Below, piece after piece: positions 23,728 through 35,057 of a stretch of 64,000 nucleotides of DNA (positions are counted from its first letter, which is position 1; each line of letters begins with the position of its first letter). The notes beneath the pieces are model-generated. The model was not told the DNA's origin. It saw nothing but the letters and a program-made list of their open reading frames with translations, and made no database searches. Source of the DNA: Begonia masoniana (taxonomy: Eukaryota > Streptophyta > Magnoliopsida > Cucurbitales > Begoniaceae); the NCBI GenBank assembly GCA_022432975.1, contig CM039509.1:16030324-16094323 (forward strand), in the 5' to 3' direction. Both the position numbers and the translations under genes were made by a program.

Positions 23728-26700
23728 CCCACTCGGGAATAGGTAGGGGCTGAAGGGTACCTCCTGGACGTTGGTGCTCAGCTTTAACTTGTTGGCAAAC
23801 CAAACACGACTCTACATACTTAGCAATATCTCTCTTGAAGTTTGGCCACCAGTAGAGTGACTTCAGGTCTCGATACATCTTGGTGCTTCCAGGATGCACA
23901 GAAAAGGGAGACGAGTGCGCCTCAGCCAAGATTAGCTTACGTAATCCTTCATCATTAGGGACATACCATCTATTTCTAAACCTCAAAATCCCATCCTTGG
24001 AAAGACTGAACTCGGAGGTGGTGTCCTTCACCTTGTTCATCATGCTGTTATTCTCCTCAGAGTCCTTCTGTTGTGCTTCTTTGATCTTTTCTAAAACCGT
24101 TGGTTGAATGGTCAAATTTGCAAGCAAAGCTGACAACTCTGGAACTATCTCCAATTCAAACCTCTGAACTTCTGTCCTCAAAGGTATAGACATGGTTGAC
24201 ACGAAGGATTGCATAGTCGTTGACATCCTGCTCAATGCGTCAGCTACAGAGTTAGCCTTACCTGGGTGATACTTGATCTCAAAGTCGTAATCCTTGACAA
24301 ATTCCAACCAACGCCTCTGCCTCATGTTCAATTCCTTTTGTGTAAAAAGGTACTTCAGAATTTTATGGTCAGAAAACACCTCACATTGCTGTCCATATAA
24401 GTAGTGTCTCCATATCTTCAAGGCAAAAACAACAGCGGCTAATTCTAAATCATGGGTGGAATAGTTCTGTTCATAACTTTTTAACTGTCTAGAGGCATAC
24501 GCTACAACTTTGCCTTCTTGCATCAAAACACAGCCCAAACCAACTTTTGATGCATCACAAAATACACTAAACTTTCCCTCTTCGGTTGGAAGGGTCAATA
24601 CTGGGGCTGTTGTTAACTTCACCTTCAACGTCTGGAAGCTATCCTCACAAGATTCGGTCCAAGAATATTTATGGTCCTTCTTTGTCAAATTCGTCAGGGG
24701 CTTAGCTATCATAGAAAATCCTTTGATGAACTTTCTGTAATAGCCTGCCAATCCAAGGAAACTGCGGACTTCGCTGGCGTTCTTTGGTTGTGGCCAATCC
24801 TTTACTGCTTGAATTTTGGTTGGGTCTACTGATATGCCATTAGCAGAAACTACATGACCAAGAAAATTAACCTTGTCCAACCAAAATTCACACTTGGACA
24901 ACTTGGCATAAAGCTGGTGCTCCTTCAATGTTGTCAAAACTATTCTTAAATGTTCTGCATGGTCAGCTTCTGTCCGTGAGTATATCAGGATATCATCTAT
25001 AAAAACGATCACGAACTTGTCCAAGTAATCACGAAACACCCGATTCATCAAATCCATAAAGGCTGCAGGTGCATTGGTCAGCCCAAACGACATGACCAAG
25101 AATTCATAGTGTCCATAACGGGTTCTGAAGGCTGTCTTTGGTATATCTCCTTCCTTAACTTTCAGTTGGTAATAACCCGAACGTAAATCTATTTTTGAAA
25201 ACACCTTTGCTCCTTGCAGTTGGTCAAACAAATCATCAATTCGGGGTAAGGGGTACTTATTCTTGATTGTCAACTTATTTAGTTCTCTGTAGTCTATGCA
25301 CATTCTAAGGGAACCATCTTTCTTCTTGACAAATAAGACAGGTGCACCCCAAGGGGAACTGCTAGGGCGTATAAATCCTTTGTCTACTAATTCCTGTAGT
25401 TGGGCTTTTAACTCCTTTAGCTCAACAGGTGCCATACGGTAAGGGTTCTTAGATACCGGTAATGCCTCGGGATATGTATCAATTACAAACTCTATTTCTC
25501 TATCAGGTGGTAATTCTGGAAAGTCATCTAAGAACGCCCCAGGGAACTCTCTGACTATGGGGATATCTTGTAACTCTATCTTATTCTTCACCCGAACATC
25601 CATTATGCTAGCTAAGTAACTCTCACAACCATTTTTCAGTAACTGGTAAATTTCTAGTGAGGATATAATCGGTATTTTGCTTATCTTAGGAATAGCTTAG
25701 AAGGAATAATGATCACTATTTGGGGGTCGAAAATCAACCATCCCAGATCTACAACTTATTGTGGCATAATGCCTAAATAACCAATCCATTCCTAATATCA
25801 CCTCGTATCCTTTCATGTCAATTACAATCAGTTCTACATATAGTTTCTTACTTCCTAAGGACACAACATCACCTTTAACAATCTGTTCAGAATGTAGGGA
25901 CTTCCCTGATGGTAACATAACATCATATGGCCTTTCGGTTGGTAAAAGTTCTAAGTTGTGTTGGCATACAAATAAAGTTGATATAAACGAGTGTGTGGCT
26001 CCCGTATCTATAAGTGTGTAAGCAGCAAAACCACAGATCATAATAGTACCTGTTATGACTGTATGCTGCACTGCTTCCTCATCCTCCATCATTGCATAGA
26101 CTCTAGGTGCTACCCTTGCACGGTTCGGATCTGGCAGCATGGGGCAGTCTCTGACTATATGTCCAACCTTATCACATCTGAAACAGCGGCCAGAACGCAA
26201 CTTGCATTCGCCGGGGTGGTTCTTCTGACAGGTGGGGCATAGGGGTGCCAGAGGCCTTTTCCCTTTTCCTTGGTCATCATTCAGGTTGAGGGGTCTCTTT
26301 ATTCCTTGTTGTTGTTGCTGTGGTCCCTTGTTCTGTTGCGGCTGCCAACCTTTGTTCTGACGTGGTGGCGGCTGAGTGTCCTTCGTGAGTTTCCTTGGCT
26401 GCTCACGCTGTGCATATGCTGTCATTCCTGCCTCTTCCAGCTCCAAGGCCTTAGCCGTCACTTCACCATAAGGTACATTGTGTATCCCAGCAGTCTTCAC
26501 TTTCATGTACAGACTTGGCTTCAGTCCTTGAACAAATTGGTAAATCTTGTCCTCATCATCCTCAATCATACGGGGAGCAAATCGTAATAAGGCATCAAAT
26601 TTGCATATGTAATCCGTCACAGAGCCAGTTTGTCACAGATTCATGAACTCCTTCTTCTTGTTGGCCCGAACAGTCCTATTGAAGTACTTGTCAAAGAAAG

Positions 26701-27091
26701 CAGTCTTGAACATCTCCCAGGTCATAGCTTCGGCATTAGCGGTGTTCTGGATCGAGTCCCACCAATGCCTTGCACTTGACTCCAAATGAAAGACAGCATA
26801 GGTGACCTTATCTCCCTCATCAACCTTTGCATACTTAAACATGTCTTCTATCTTTCGAATCCACTCCTCAGCATAGATAGGATCTGAAACATGTCCATTA
26901 AACACCGGGGGTCGAAGCCGGTGGAAACGCTCACCCCCATGATCATGAGTTGCATTAGTACTGGAGTTGCCTTGTTCCTCCCTAGCAGTCATCAGTCGTT
27001 CTATCTGGTGAGATTGGCGCATGACCAACTCTGTCAACTGAGCAATAGCATTGCTATCCTCATTGGTCTCTCTCTGCTGACCTCTAACCAT
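23728..27091 (-). pseudogene. E1 gag, protease, reverse transcriptase, RNase H and start of integrase, decayed
   Basis: Minus-strand frame from ATG 27091 (MVRGQQRE). It contains Gag (EEWIRKIEDMFKY, ARHWWDSI), a C-X2-C-X3-H-X3-C cluster and a CCHC knuckle (CFRCDKVGHIVRDC), protease DTGATHSF, reverse transcriptase FIDDILIYS, RNase H ([24 protein letters not shown]) and the integrase HHCC zinc site up to PIPEW, where E2 is inserted. One frame runs throughout but has two in-frame stops: a TGA at about 26630 after EFMNL, where E3 has Arg (CGA to TGA), and a TAA at about 25697. The enzyme motifs are intact between them. The rest of the gene is at 3594-4684. Confidence 0.92.
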
Positions 27092-27101
27092 TTTGGGATT
27101 C

Positions 27102-27164
27102 CTAGACAAATCATTACAGATATATCTTAACTTAATGACATATACTGAAATCATAAATACTTAC
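27102..27164 (-). other. Possible 63-nt leader intron of E1
   Basis: In minus sense CAACT|GTAAGT at 27164 and TTGTCTAG|GAATCCC at 27102, just upstream of the gag ATG. Position and length match the 64-nt segment in E3. Confidence 0.42.
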
Positions 27165-27238
27165 AGTTGCTGAAGTGTGCTCATGTGACAGTCAGTGCTG
27201 GCAGGTAGTCTGTAGAATAGGTTTTAGAACCCAGTTTT

Positions 27239-27250
27239 GCTCTGATACCA
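27239..27250 (-). promoter_or_regulatory. Primer-binding site of E1 (initiator-Met tRNA)
   Basis: The complement reads TGGTATCAGAGC, four bases from the 5' LTR end at 27255. Confidence 0.94.
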
Positions 27251-27624
27251 TAATTGTAGCGACCCCGGAAGGATCGTCACATAATCCGTATCTTTCTTAA
27301 TCATCTAGTCCTTGTTACTCACACATGATTCATTATCGGTAGTGTATTTCTTTTTTTTTTTTTAAAACATAATTTAACTAGAGATGTCATATGCGGTTCG
27401 CTAAGCCTCAATCGACAAAGGAAAACATTACATATCTGCCGGCAGGCAGTACAATGTGTATCAGCTAGTGAAGGGAAAACTTTAAGCTATAGACTGCATC
27501 TACCGATAGAATAATGAACCACATCTACCGGTCACTAGACGACAAGACCGTGTTTATACCATTCGGTGGAGAAACTCTCTACATCATCCGATGAAATAAG
27601 GGTACATCATCTGGTGACTTACTA

Positions 27625-28060
27625 CACTACATCTACCGATCACTAGACGACAAAATAATACTTTCATCATCCGATGGCTTACACACTCTACATCTGCCGA
27701 TCGCTAGACGACAAAATAGTACTTTCATCATCCGATGGCTTATTACGCTACATCTGCCGATCACTAGACGACAAAATAACACTTTCATCATCCGATGGCT
27801 TAAACACTCTACATCTGCCGATCGCTAGACGATAAAATAACACTTTCATCATCCGATGGCTTACACACTCTACATCTGCCGATCGCTAGACGACAAAATA
27901 GTACTTTCATCATCCGATGGCTTATTACGCTACATCTGCCGATCACTAGATGACAAAATAACACTTTCATCATCCGATGGCTTAAACACTCTACATCTGT
28001 CGATCGCTAGACGACAAAATAACACTTTCATAATCCGATGGCTTAAACACTCTACATCTG
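27625..28060 (-). repeat. 60-61 bp minisatellite, copy in the E1 5' LTR
   Basis: Same unit and same alternating dimer order as 1255-1695, with scattered substitutions. Confidence 0.88.
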
Positions 28061-28501
28061 CCGATGACGTCAGCCGGATGATTGTCTCATCCAGCTTCTA
28101 TCATACGGCAGTAAAACACTATAATCATCAAGCATCTTCATTCGATAGAACATAACACAATTCACCCGATTATTAACTTAGTAATTATAAATCTCAAAGA
28201 GTAGCAACCATAAACTTACCTAATAATACGCATAGCGGAAGACTCAAACAAATTAAACCATTCATTAATCCTTAAAATTGTATTCAGACTCTAAAGACAA
28301 GCCCTCCAATTCAAGTCTCATTGTTGTAAGAAATTCTATTCTATTTAGTCATCTGTCCATCGTAAACTTTTCTAACTTACTATGAGCATAACCAGGGAGC
28401 TTAATCACCTATCCAGCCTTCACTGTCACACTGAGCATCCTCCAGCAACCAAGCTTAGACATCCTCATTCACCTTGAGTTCCTCACCTGAAAACTCGTCT
28501 C

Positions 28502-29643
28502 CTACATCATAAGGTTTAAACTATAAGCCTAATACTTAGTAAGGAATGCAACACTAACATTGATGCATGAATGCATAATTTGGGAAAATCACATGCTCAT
28601 AAGTCTTTTTCTTGTTCATGTCTTTGCTCGTAATCATCATTCATAGTCATGGATCATATTCATCATTCATAGTCATTGATCATAATCATTATTCATAATC
28701 ATTGTTCATATTCATCATTCACAGTCTTTGATCATATTCGTCATTCATATTCTTTGATCGTATTCATCATTCATAGTCTTTGATCATATTCTTTGTTTAG
28801 GTTGTGTGGATCAAGAGAGGATTTGTGCCGGTAAAGGGGGTTCAACAGTGAGTCTGATCTTGTTCTCTATTGCGGGTCGTATTCTTATGTCCTTCTTTGG
28901 ACTGTGACATACGCCGAACCGCCCCCAACCCTCACTTAATCCACGTTGCATAAATCTTATATATATACATATATACATACATATCTTGTTCATGGAAAAC
29001 ATGCGTTAAAACATTTTCTTATGCTTGAGAAACATTCTTGATGCATGAACATGAGAACTTTTAACTCATCAAACTATGACAAGGATCATACCAGAGCAGA
29101 CAACTTCACATTCGCTAACAGGTCATCAAACAGTATAACTCGCAACATACATAAATCCTTCAAGTGCAGACAAGCGCATTATCATAAGGTAAACATCAGA
29201 CATCTCAACCTAGTACTCCCACGATGTAGGGCTCTATTAGCCGGAAACCTTAATACATTCACTTACCTGGTCTCCTTAGCACTTTGAGCTTCTTTCTCTT
29301 CAAGCTTCTTCACCTAAAACATTTATATTGCAGTAGTTAAAACAAAATCCTAAAAGTTCTACTCACAAGTCATCCTAAGATCTAATAGCTAAGAGTCATT
29401 CCCGACTTCTTAGTCTAATATTCAATGTAGTCTAAAATCCCAAAATCAACACAGACGGAATCGATAAATGATAACTCAGGGTTGGTTGTTTTAAATGTCC
29501 AGAATCGATTCAGAATGACATTACCAATCTCGGGTTTCAAAATGTCCTTATCAATACTCGGCCATTGAAGAATCCAAAACTTCAATACAGAGCTTAAAAC
29601 AGAGCTAATAAACTAACAGATAGCCACATTGTCTAATGCATAC
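28502..29643 (-). other. Intron-exon-intron-like leader in the E1 5' LTR
   Basis: Intron 1 29314-29643, exon 2 29267-29313, intron 2 28502-29266. The CCAG|GTAAGT donor and TGATGTAG acceptor are kept despite about 2% divergence from the other LTR. Confidence 0.5.
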
Positions 29644-29954
29644 CTCAGGCGCAGAGTAGTCGAGTGGTGGCGGAGTAAACCGGCCGTCGAGGAGAGTAAG
29701 AACTTGCGAGAGAAGAGATTGCCGGAAAGGAAGGTGTCGGCTACCGTGGTTTAAATGAGGTTTGAATCCTTTCCTTTTTCTTTAAATACTGGCCTCAATC
29801 CTCCAATATTAAACTTTGCCACTCAACCTAGTTTAGATCCACATGTAATTAATTAAGCTTGGCATAAAATCCTAAACTGCGAAGATTAAATATTTATGAC
29901 CGTTAAAACAATTAGGAAAAATCACCTGGCCGTTATCTTGGGTGTTACAGTATG

Positions 29955-30113
29955 TTAAATGTATTTTGGGCATGTTTTTCAACAAAAACCGAGGGTTCGA
30001 AAAACCCGAAACCCGAGTCAAATTTTATCGAAAATTATTTTAAACGTCGTTTTAAACGCTGGTTGAGTTAGCAAAGTAGCACACCGAGCCGAGGCGGGTT
30101 CGGGGGCATTACA
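29955..30113 (+). mobile_element. E0: LTR right segment
   Basis: Continues 1-913 after the GTATG duplication and ends GGTTCGGGGGCATTACA, the family-B LTR terminus. The next base is CV-A protease sequence, so E0 lies inside CV-A. Its own TSD cannot be checked because the left end is outside the window. Confidence 0.85.
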
Positions 30114-30167
30114 TAAATTGTACATTTAACTTGACAGCAAACGTAGACGCTATAAACGAATGTGTTG
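30114..30167 (-). pseudogene. CV-A protease fragment between two insertions
   Basis: In minus sense it encodes a [14 protein letters not shown] peptide followed by KLNVQF, which continues the protease DSGAT motif that stops at 36813. The same region is uninterrupted in CV-B (about 58850-58905). It is trapped between E0 on the left and the Athila-like insertion on the right. Confidence 0.88.
30163..30167. repeat. Target-site duplication of the one-LTR Athila-like insertion, left copy
   Basis: TGTTG here and at 36808-36812. The undisrupted homologous site in CV-B (complement of about 58850-58865) has a single GTGTTGCACC, which confirms duplication of exactly five bases. Confidence 0.92.
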
Positions 30168-30185
30168 TGGCGCCGTTGCCGGGGA
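30168..30185 (+). promoter_or_regulatory. Primer-binding site, Asp-tRNA type, at the left terminus of the insertion
   Basis: TGGCGCCGTTGCCGGGGA is the primer site typical of Athila-group elements. Here it is the very edge of the insertion rather than lying after an LTR. Confidence 0.9.
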
Positions 30186-30274
30186 CTTAATTATTGATAT
30201 CGAATTAATTATTTTTAGTTTTATTTTGAATTCTATTTATTTTATTTGTTTATTTTCGTGTTCTTTTCAGGTGC

Positions 30275-32701
30275 ATGTGTAAAGACGGAAACGATAATCT
30301 TCTCCCGCTGAATCTTGAGATCGAACGTACGTGTCGACAAAATCGTAAAGCGAGAAGAAAAGTTATTCAACAAGAGCGCGTCATCATGGGAGATAACGGG
30401 GAAAATAATAACAGGGAAAATAATGTCGGGGACAATAATGTCGAGCACCGTACCTTACTTGATTATGTTATACCTACTATCTCCGGTGTACATTCAGCTA
30501 TTCGCAGACCGGCCATCAATGCTAATTTTGAAATTAAGCCGGGCACCCTGCACATGATTCAACAATCTCAATTCAGTGGATTACCTTCAGAAGACCCCAA
30601 GGATCATATTGCAAATTTCTTAGAGGTATGCGACACTTTCAAATTTCATAATGTGGGGGATGATGCATTGAGACTGCGGCTATTTCCATTTTCATTACGA
30701 GATCTTGCGAAGAACTGGCTTAACTCTTTGCCCGCTAATTCTATTACTACTTGGGAAGATTTATGTCAGAAATTTCTTTCCAAATTCTTTCCATTCGAGA
30801 AGACAACTAGACTTCGCAATGATATAATTAATTTTACTCAGTTCGATGGGGAGACATTATATGAGGCATGGGCTCGTTTTAAGGAGATGTTGAGAAAGTG
30901 TCCCAATCATGGTCTACCAATGTGGATGCATATTCAGACTTTTTATATGGGATTATCAGCTTCTACAAAGACTCTGGTTAATGCAGCAGCAGGTGGAGCT
31001 TTAATGAGAAAAACGGAAGACGCCGCTTATGAATTATTAGAGGAATTAGCACTTAACAATGACCAGTGTCCAGTGGAACGATCAATTATGAGGCGCACAT
31101 CGGGTACTCCAGAACTCGAAGCTATGAAAGCTCTGACTCTACAAGTGGCCTCATTAACCAAGCAACTACAAGAATCTCATATGGCAGCAAGTGTTGGGAA
31201 ATCGATGAAGGTTACTTGTCAGTGGTGTCATGGGCCACATTTGAGTGAAGAATGTCAAGAGGGAAATCCTATGGCCAAAGAACATGCGGAGCAAGCTAAT
31301 TATATGGGTAATTTTAATCGTCAAGGCAATCCCAATTCAAATACTTACAATCCTGGATGGCGGAATCACCCAAATTTTTCATGGAGGAATTCTCAGAACG
31401 CTATGCAGCCACCTCCAGCAGCTCAACCCGAACCATTTCAGCAAGTTGAAAAGAAAAGTGATCTAGAAACGGCCCTTTTGCAGTTTATGACCGAGACTCG
31501 GACTACAATGCAAAATCAATCTGCCCAAATTCGCAGTCTTGAAAATCAACTTGGTCAATTCGCGAGCATTATTAATAGCAGGCCCCAAGGCTCACTACCA
31601 AGTAACACTGAAGTAAATCCAATAGAGCATTGTAATGCAATTACTACTAGATTGGGAACTGTGATTGCACCGGAGCACAAAGAGCCAAGTGTGCCTAAAG
31701 TGGATAAGGGGAATTCAAGTGAAAATGAAGCTCAAAGGTCTCTACCATCTCATCCCTCGCCAGTACAAGCATTTGCACCTCAAGTGCCGTTTCCACAAAG
31801 ACTAAAGCATGTGAAGATTGATAATCAGTTTTCTAAGTTTCTTGATGTCTTCAAAAAGCTCCACATCAATATTCCATTCGCAGAGGCCCTTGAGCAAATG
31901 CCGAAATATGCACAATTTTTGAAAGATATTTTGTCTCACAAACGAAAGATTGACGACTATGGCACGATCGCTTTGACTAAGGAATGTAGTGCCATTGTTC
32001 AACGTAAACTTCCACAAAAACTAAAAGATCCGGGAAGCTTCACCATACCATGTGATATTGGGACGTCATTTTTTGAACGGGCATTGTGTGATTTGGGGGC
32101 TAGTGTAAATTTAATGCCGCTATCTATATTTCGTAAGCTTGGTCTCGGTGAAGCAAAGCCCACGAGAGTGGTTCTACAAATGGCCGATCGGTCTCTTAAG
32201 CAGCCGTATGGGGTGATTGAAGATGTCCTTGTCAAAGTTGACAAGCTTATTTTTCCTGCTGATTTCTTGATTCTTGACATGGAGGAAGATCGTGGTATCC
32301 CTATAATATTAAGTCGTCCATTTTTAGCAACAGGAGGTGCTATAATTGATCTTAGAAAAGGGGAGCTCAAATTACAGGTACAAGATGAGGAGGTGACATT
32401 CAAGGTGTATAGATCATTGGAGTACCCACTAGTTAGCGATGACATATTTCGGGCGAAACTCTCTCACACTGTGACAAGGGAAACTTCATTTCAACCAAAC
32501 CACTTTCTTGAGCCTATTGGGAAGCAGTACATTCAAAACTTACGGGAATTGACATTACGGGTCATACCACCTATTAAGAAACCACCTTACCACAAAAAGA
32601 GTCTGGCAAATGACAAGTTGGTAAATGAGCAACAAAGATTACCATATTGGGACGGTACAGTTACAAATGCAAATTCCATTATTTATCTCGATCCAACATG
32701 A
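30275..32701 (+). CDS. gag: Gag-protease protein of the Athila-like element (808 aa)
   Basis: An uninterrupted frame. Residues 15-30 ([15 protein letters not shown]) resemble the Athila gag start. Gag spans about 85-265, including a [12 protein letters not shown] segment, AKNWLNSLP and [16 protein letters not shown]2-C-X3-H-X4-C knuckle is at C315, C318, H322 and C327. A glutamine- and asparagine-rich linker follows, then a predicted coil near 405-432 and a retropepsin-like domain (about 585-700) with the active site DLGAS at 606-610. After about residue 725 the protein ends in a tail I do not recognise where reverse transcriptase would normally follow, so the pol genes were probably deleted. 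The frame opens at the first ATG; M38 is an alternative start. Full openness over 2.4 kb suggests recent insertion or selection on gag. Confidence 0.9.
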   Translation: MCKDGNDNLLPLNLEIERTCRQNRKARRKVIQQERVIMGDNGENNNRENNVGDNNVEHRTLLDYVIPTISGVHSAIRRPAINANFEIKPGTLHMIQQSQFSGLPSEDPKDHIANFLEVCDTFKFHNVGDDALRLRLFPFSLRDLAKNWLNSLPANSITTWEDLCQKFLSKFFPFEKTTRLRNDIINFTQFDGETLYEAWARFKEMLRKCPNHGLPMWMHIQTFYMGLSASTKTLVNAAAGGALMRKTEDAAYELLEELALNNDQCPVERSIMRRTSGTPELEAMKALTLQVASLTKQLQESHMAASVGKSMKVTCQWCHGPHLSEECQEGNPMAKEHAEQANYMGNFNRQGNPNSNTYNPGWRNHPNFSWRNSQNAMQPPPAAQPEPFQQVEKKSDLETALLQFMTETRTTMQNQSAQIRSLENQLGQFASIINSRPQGSLPSNTEVNPIEHCNAITTRLGTVIAPEHKEPSVPKVDKGNSSENEAQRSLPSHPSPVQAFAPQVPFPQRLKHVKIDNQFSKFLDVFKKLHINIPFAEALEQMPKYAQFLKDILSHKRKIDDYGTIALTKECSAIVQRKLPQKLKDPGSFTIPCDIGTSFFERALCDLGASVNLMPLSIFRKLGLGEAKPTRVVLQMADRSLKQPYGVIEDVLVKVDKLIFPADFLILDMEEDRGIPIILSRPFLATGGAIIDLRKGELKLQVQDEEVTFKVYRSLEYPLVSDDIFRAKLSHTVTRETSFQPNHFLEPIGKQYIQNLRELTLRVIPPIKKPPYHKKSLANDKLVNEQQRLPYWDGTVTNANSIIYLDPT

Positions 32702-35044
32702 CACAGCATATCGTCAAGCTGATGACGTTAAAACACGCACTCGGTGGGAGGTAACCCATTAGTTATTTATTTTCCTTTATTCATTTTTCTTTATTTTTAT
32801 TTCTGTTTATTTTTGTTTTTGTTATTTTCATTTTCGTTTTACTTAGTTGTAGTTTCGTTTTCCTTTTTATTTCGTTTTCGTTTTCATTGTATTTTCATTT
32901 GTTTTTATGATTTAGTTTCTTATTTCATTTTATTTTCTCTTTTTACTTTATTTCACTTTTTTATTTTTATCTTTCTGTTTTTTTTAAATAGGTTTCGATT
33001 AAGTCATTTTATTTCCTTGTTATCATTTTATTTATTTCATGTTAAAATAATAATAATAATAATTTCTTCATTCATTTTTATTTTTATTTGTATTTTATTT
33101 TATTTTATTACTGTTATTTTTAGTTTTATTTAGTTTCTTACTTTATTTTCTTTTTATTTATTTTTCTTATTTTATTTTATTTATTTTTCTTCTTTTAAAT
33201 AAGGTCCGATTCAGTTTTCTTAATTCTTAAATTCTTTTTATCATTTTAATTTATTTTATTTACTCTAAAAAAAAAAAAAATTAGACATAGCTCACGTGAG
33301 ACTTTATTATTAATAAAGTTTTCTTTATTTTATTTTATTTATTTTATTTTATTTTCTTCTTTCTTTTCCTTTATTTTTATTTCTTTATTTTTATTTTCTT
33401 CTTTGCATTTTACGATTGCAATTTTTTATTTTATTTTTCATTTCTTTATTTTACTGTGTTATTAGTACTTTATATTAAAAAAAAAAAAAAAAAAAAAAGT
33501 TCCTGATAGATTGCTCCTTCAACCGAAACTCCACGACCAGCTCAAGACATTATGAGGTACGCGACTTTTACCCTATATTTTTTATACATTGAGGACAATG
33601 TTTGTTTTAAGTTTGGGGGTGATTTTAGCGTATCTTAGCACTTTGATATATTTTGGTATTGCAATCTGAAATCTTCGTTGAGGTGTCGATGATGATTTAA
33701 ATGATTGATTCATGCTTTAATTCCTTGAGAAATGCTGAGTAAAAGAGTGATTTGTTTTAGTTTGCATTGATTAGAGCTTACATAGTTATCTTCACAACTT
33801 TGAGCACGTTTTATTCTTATTTGATCCTATTTGTTGGTGATATATTTGTGTAGTCTACTGAGAGTGAAACCCAGACACAGTAAGGGAGTGATCGAGCGTA
33901 AACACGGTGAGGGAGTGTAACTCCAGTCAAAGGCTTTGATAGTGAGGACATTGAGAGGAAATCTTTCTTAGTTTTGCCCTTTATTCACGAATGCAATTGA
34001 ACATTTTTCAGAAATAAGAGAATGATTTAGGCCATCTTTGAACCGTTTGAGCTTTCTGAGCCTACCTTGTTGTGTCATTTCATGACACCCATAGTCACCC
34101 TTTTGAGCCTATTATTTACAATTCATTTGTCACCTGAAATTAGCCTAGCTTTATATATTTCTCTTACCTTATTTATTGAGCACGGGGATATTGATCTAAA
34201 TTAAGGGAAAGTTGGAAGAAATGGTAAAAATCAAGAGCTACTCCTTTGTCATCTGTTTCGTTTTAGAATATTAAGTCGTTGTATTTACGTTATTTGTCAA
34301 TTGAAAAAAAAAAAAAAAGAAAAAGAAAAGAAAAGAAAAGAAGCAAGTTTGACAATTTAGTTTTCTTTCTAGTATTTTTTTATTCTCCGTGAATAATATG
34401 TTTGTATTGATTTAGTTTTGTAATAATGACAAAGGAGTTGAGTTAGGTGATATTGAATGAATCAAGTTTGGGGTGAACAAATAAAAGAAAGTTTGAGCGA
34501 ATTCAATAAGTAAATAAGTGAATGGAAGAAAGTTATGATTATATGAAATAAGGAAGAATGAGTGGTGCTCTAGCTATTCGTTTGAATCCATAAATTCCTA
34601 CCCCTCAACCCGGCCTTTCATTACAAACTTGTGAAGACCTATTGACTTTTGTTTTTGATTTATGGATATTTGCTATTAGTTGGATAGTGGGCAAGGCTAG
34701 TGAATAATTAGAGTGACTGGAGCGATCCCGAGTGAAATGAGAATGATATCCTTACCTGTAGCTACATTAGTTGAACCAACAATTAGAGGAAGATAAGAAT
34801 AAACACACACACACGTGGATTTCTAAGTAAGTTATTGTCAATGCACTAATATGAGTTATTTCTTTTGCAAAGTGTTACACTTGGTGTTTTTAGTATGAGT
34901 TTTTCAAGCTGAGACAAATCACCGAAAACCTTGATTAAGATTGTTTTACCATTATATTACATTGAGCATTTTATATATGATTGAGATTATATTTTTATGT
35001 TTAGCTGAGTTATATTTTGTTCGCTTGAGGACAAGCTTTCATTC
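32702..35044 (+). other. Non-coding 3' region of the Athila-like element
   Basis: No gene seen. Just after the stop, TGACGTTAAAACACGCACTC and GGTGGGAGGTAACCC resemble the junction usually found after pol in Athila elements. From about 32750 to 33480 the strand is extremely T-rich (TTTTATTTTATTT), ending in an A-run near 33478-33498. Imperfect duplication is visible: TAAATAGGTTTCGATTAAG against TAAATAAGGTCCGATTCAG. From 33500 to 35044 the sequence is ordinary AT-rich DNA where an env-like gene lies in some Athila elements, but no frame is open. Confidence 0.75.
33592..33622 (+). promoter_or_regulatory. Internal polypurine-like tract
   Basis: TTGAGGACAATG...TTTAAGTTTGGGGGTG closely matches the tract at 35026-35057 that borders the LTR. 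It may be a second start site for plus-strand DNA. Confidence 0.6.
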
Positions 35045-35057
35045 AAGTTTGGGGGTG
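35045..35057 (+). promoter_or_regulatory. Polypurine tract of the Athila-like element
   Basis: AAGTTTGGGGGTG directly before TGATAAGTGTG, the LTR start. Confidence 0.88.

Larger units (their letters stand above)
914..29949 (-). mobile_element. E1: Ty3/gypsy chromovirus (Tekay/Del-like), carrying nested E2 and E3
   Basis: Read on the minus strand the order is 5' LTR (27255-29949), initiator-Met primer site, gag, protease, reverse transcriptase, RNase H, start of integrase, the E2 insertion (4685-23727), rest of integrase, chromodomain, polypurine tract and 3' LTR (914-3580). The TSD is GTATG. Without the nested insertions E1 is about 10 kb. The two LTRs differ by roughly 50 substitutions in about 2.66 kb plus one indel of about 30 bp, so it is older than E2 and E3. 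The frame carries several stops and frameshifts, so E1 is not autonomous. Confidence 0.92.
27255..29949 (-). repeat. E1 5' LTR (family A)
   Basis: 2695 bp. In minus sense: TATTTAAAG (29780-29788), intron 1 29643-29314, exon 2 29313-29267 (47 nt), intron 2 29266-28502, minisatellite 28060-27625, TGACGTCA at 28065-28072. It is about 28 bp longer than its partner because it keeps a segment near 27570-27600. Right flank TSD GTATG at 29950-29954. Confidence 0.93.

Noticed and set aside
32744..33133. 129-codon Phe-rich frame in the T-rich tract
   Set aside because: Low-complexity TTT/TTC sequence without start context or similarity. Not an env-like protein.
33650..35040. Env-like third gene expected in some Athila elements
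   Set aside because: The position is right, but all frames are closed by stops and no signal peptide or transmembrane segment can be read.
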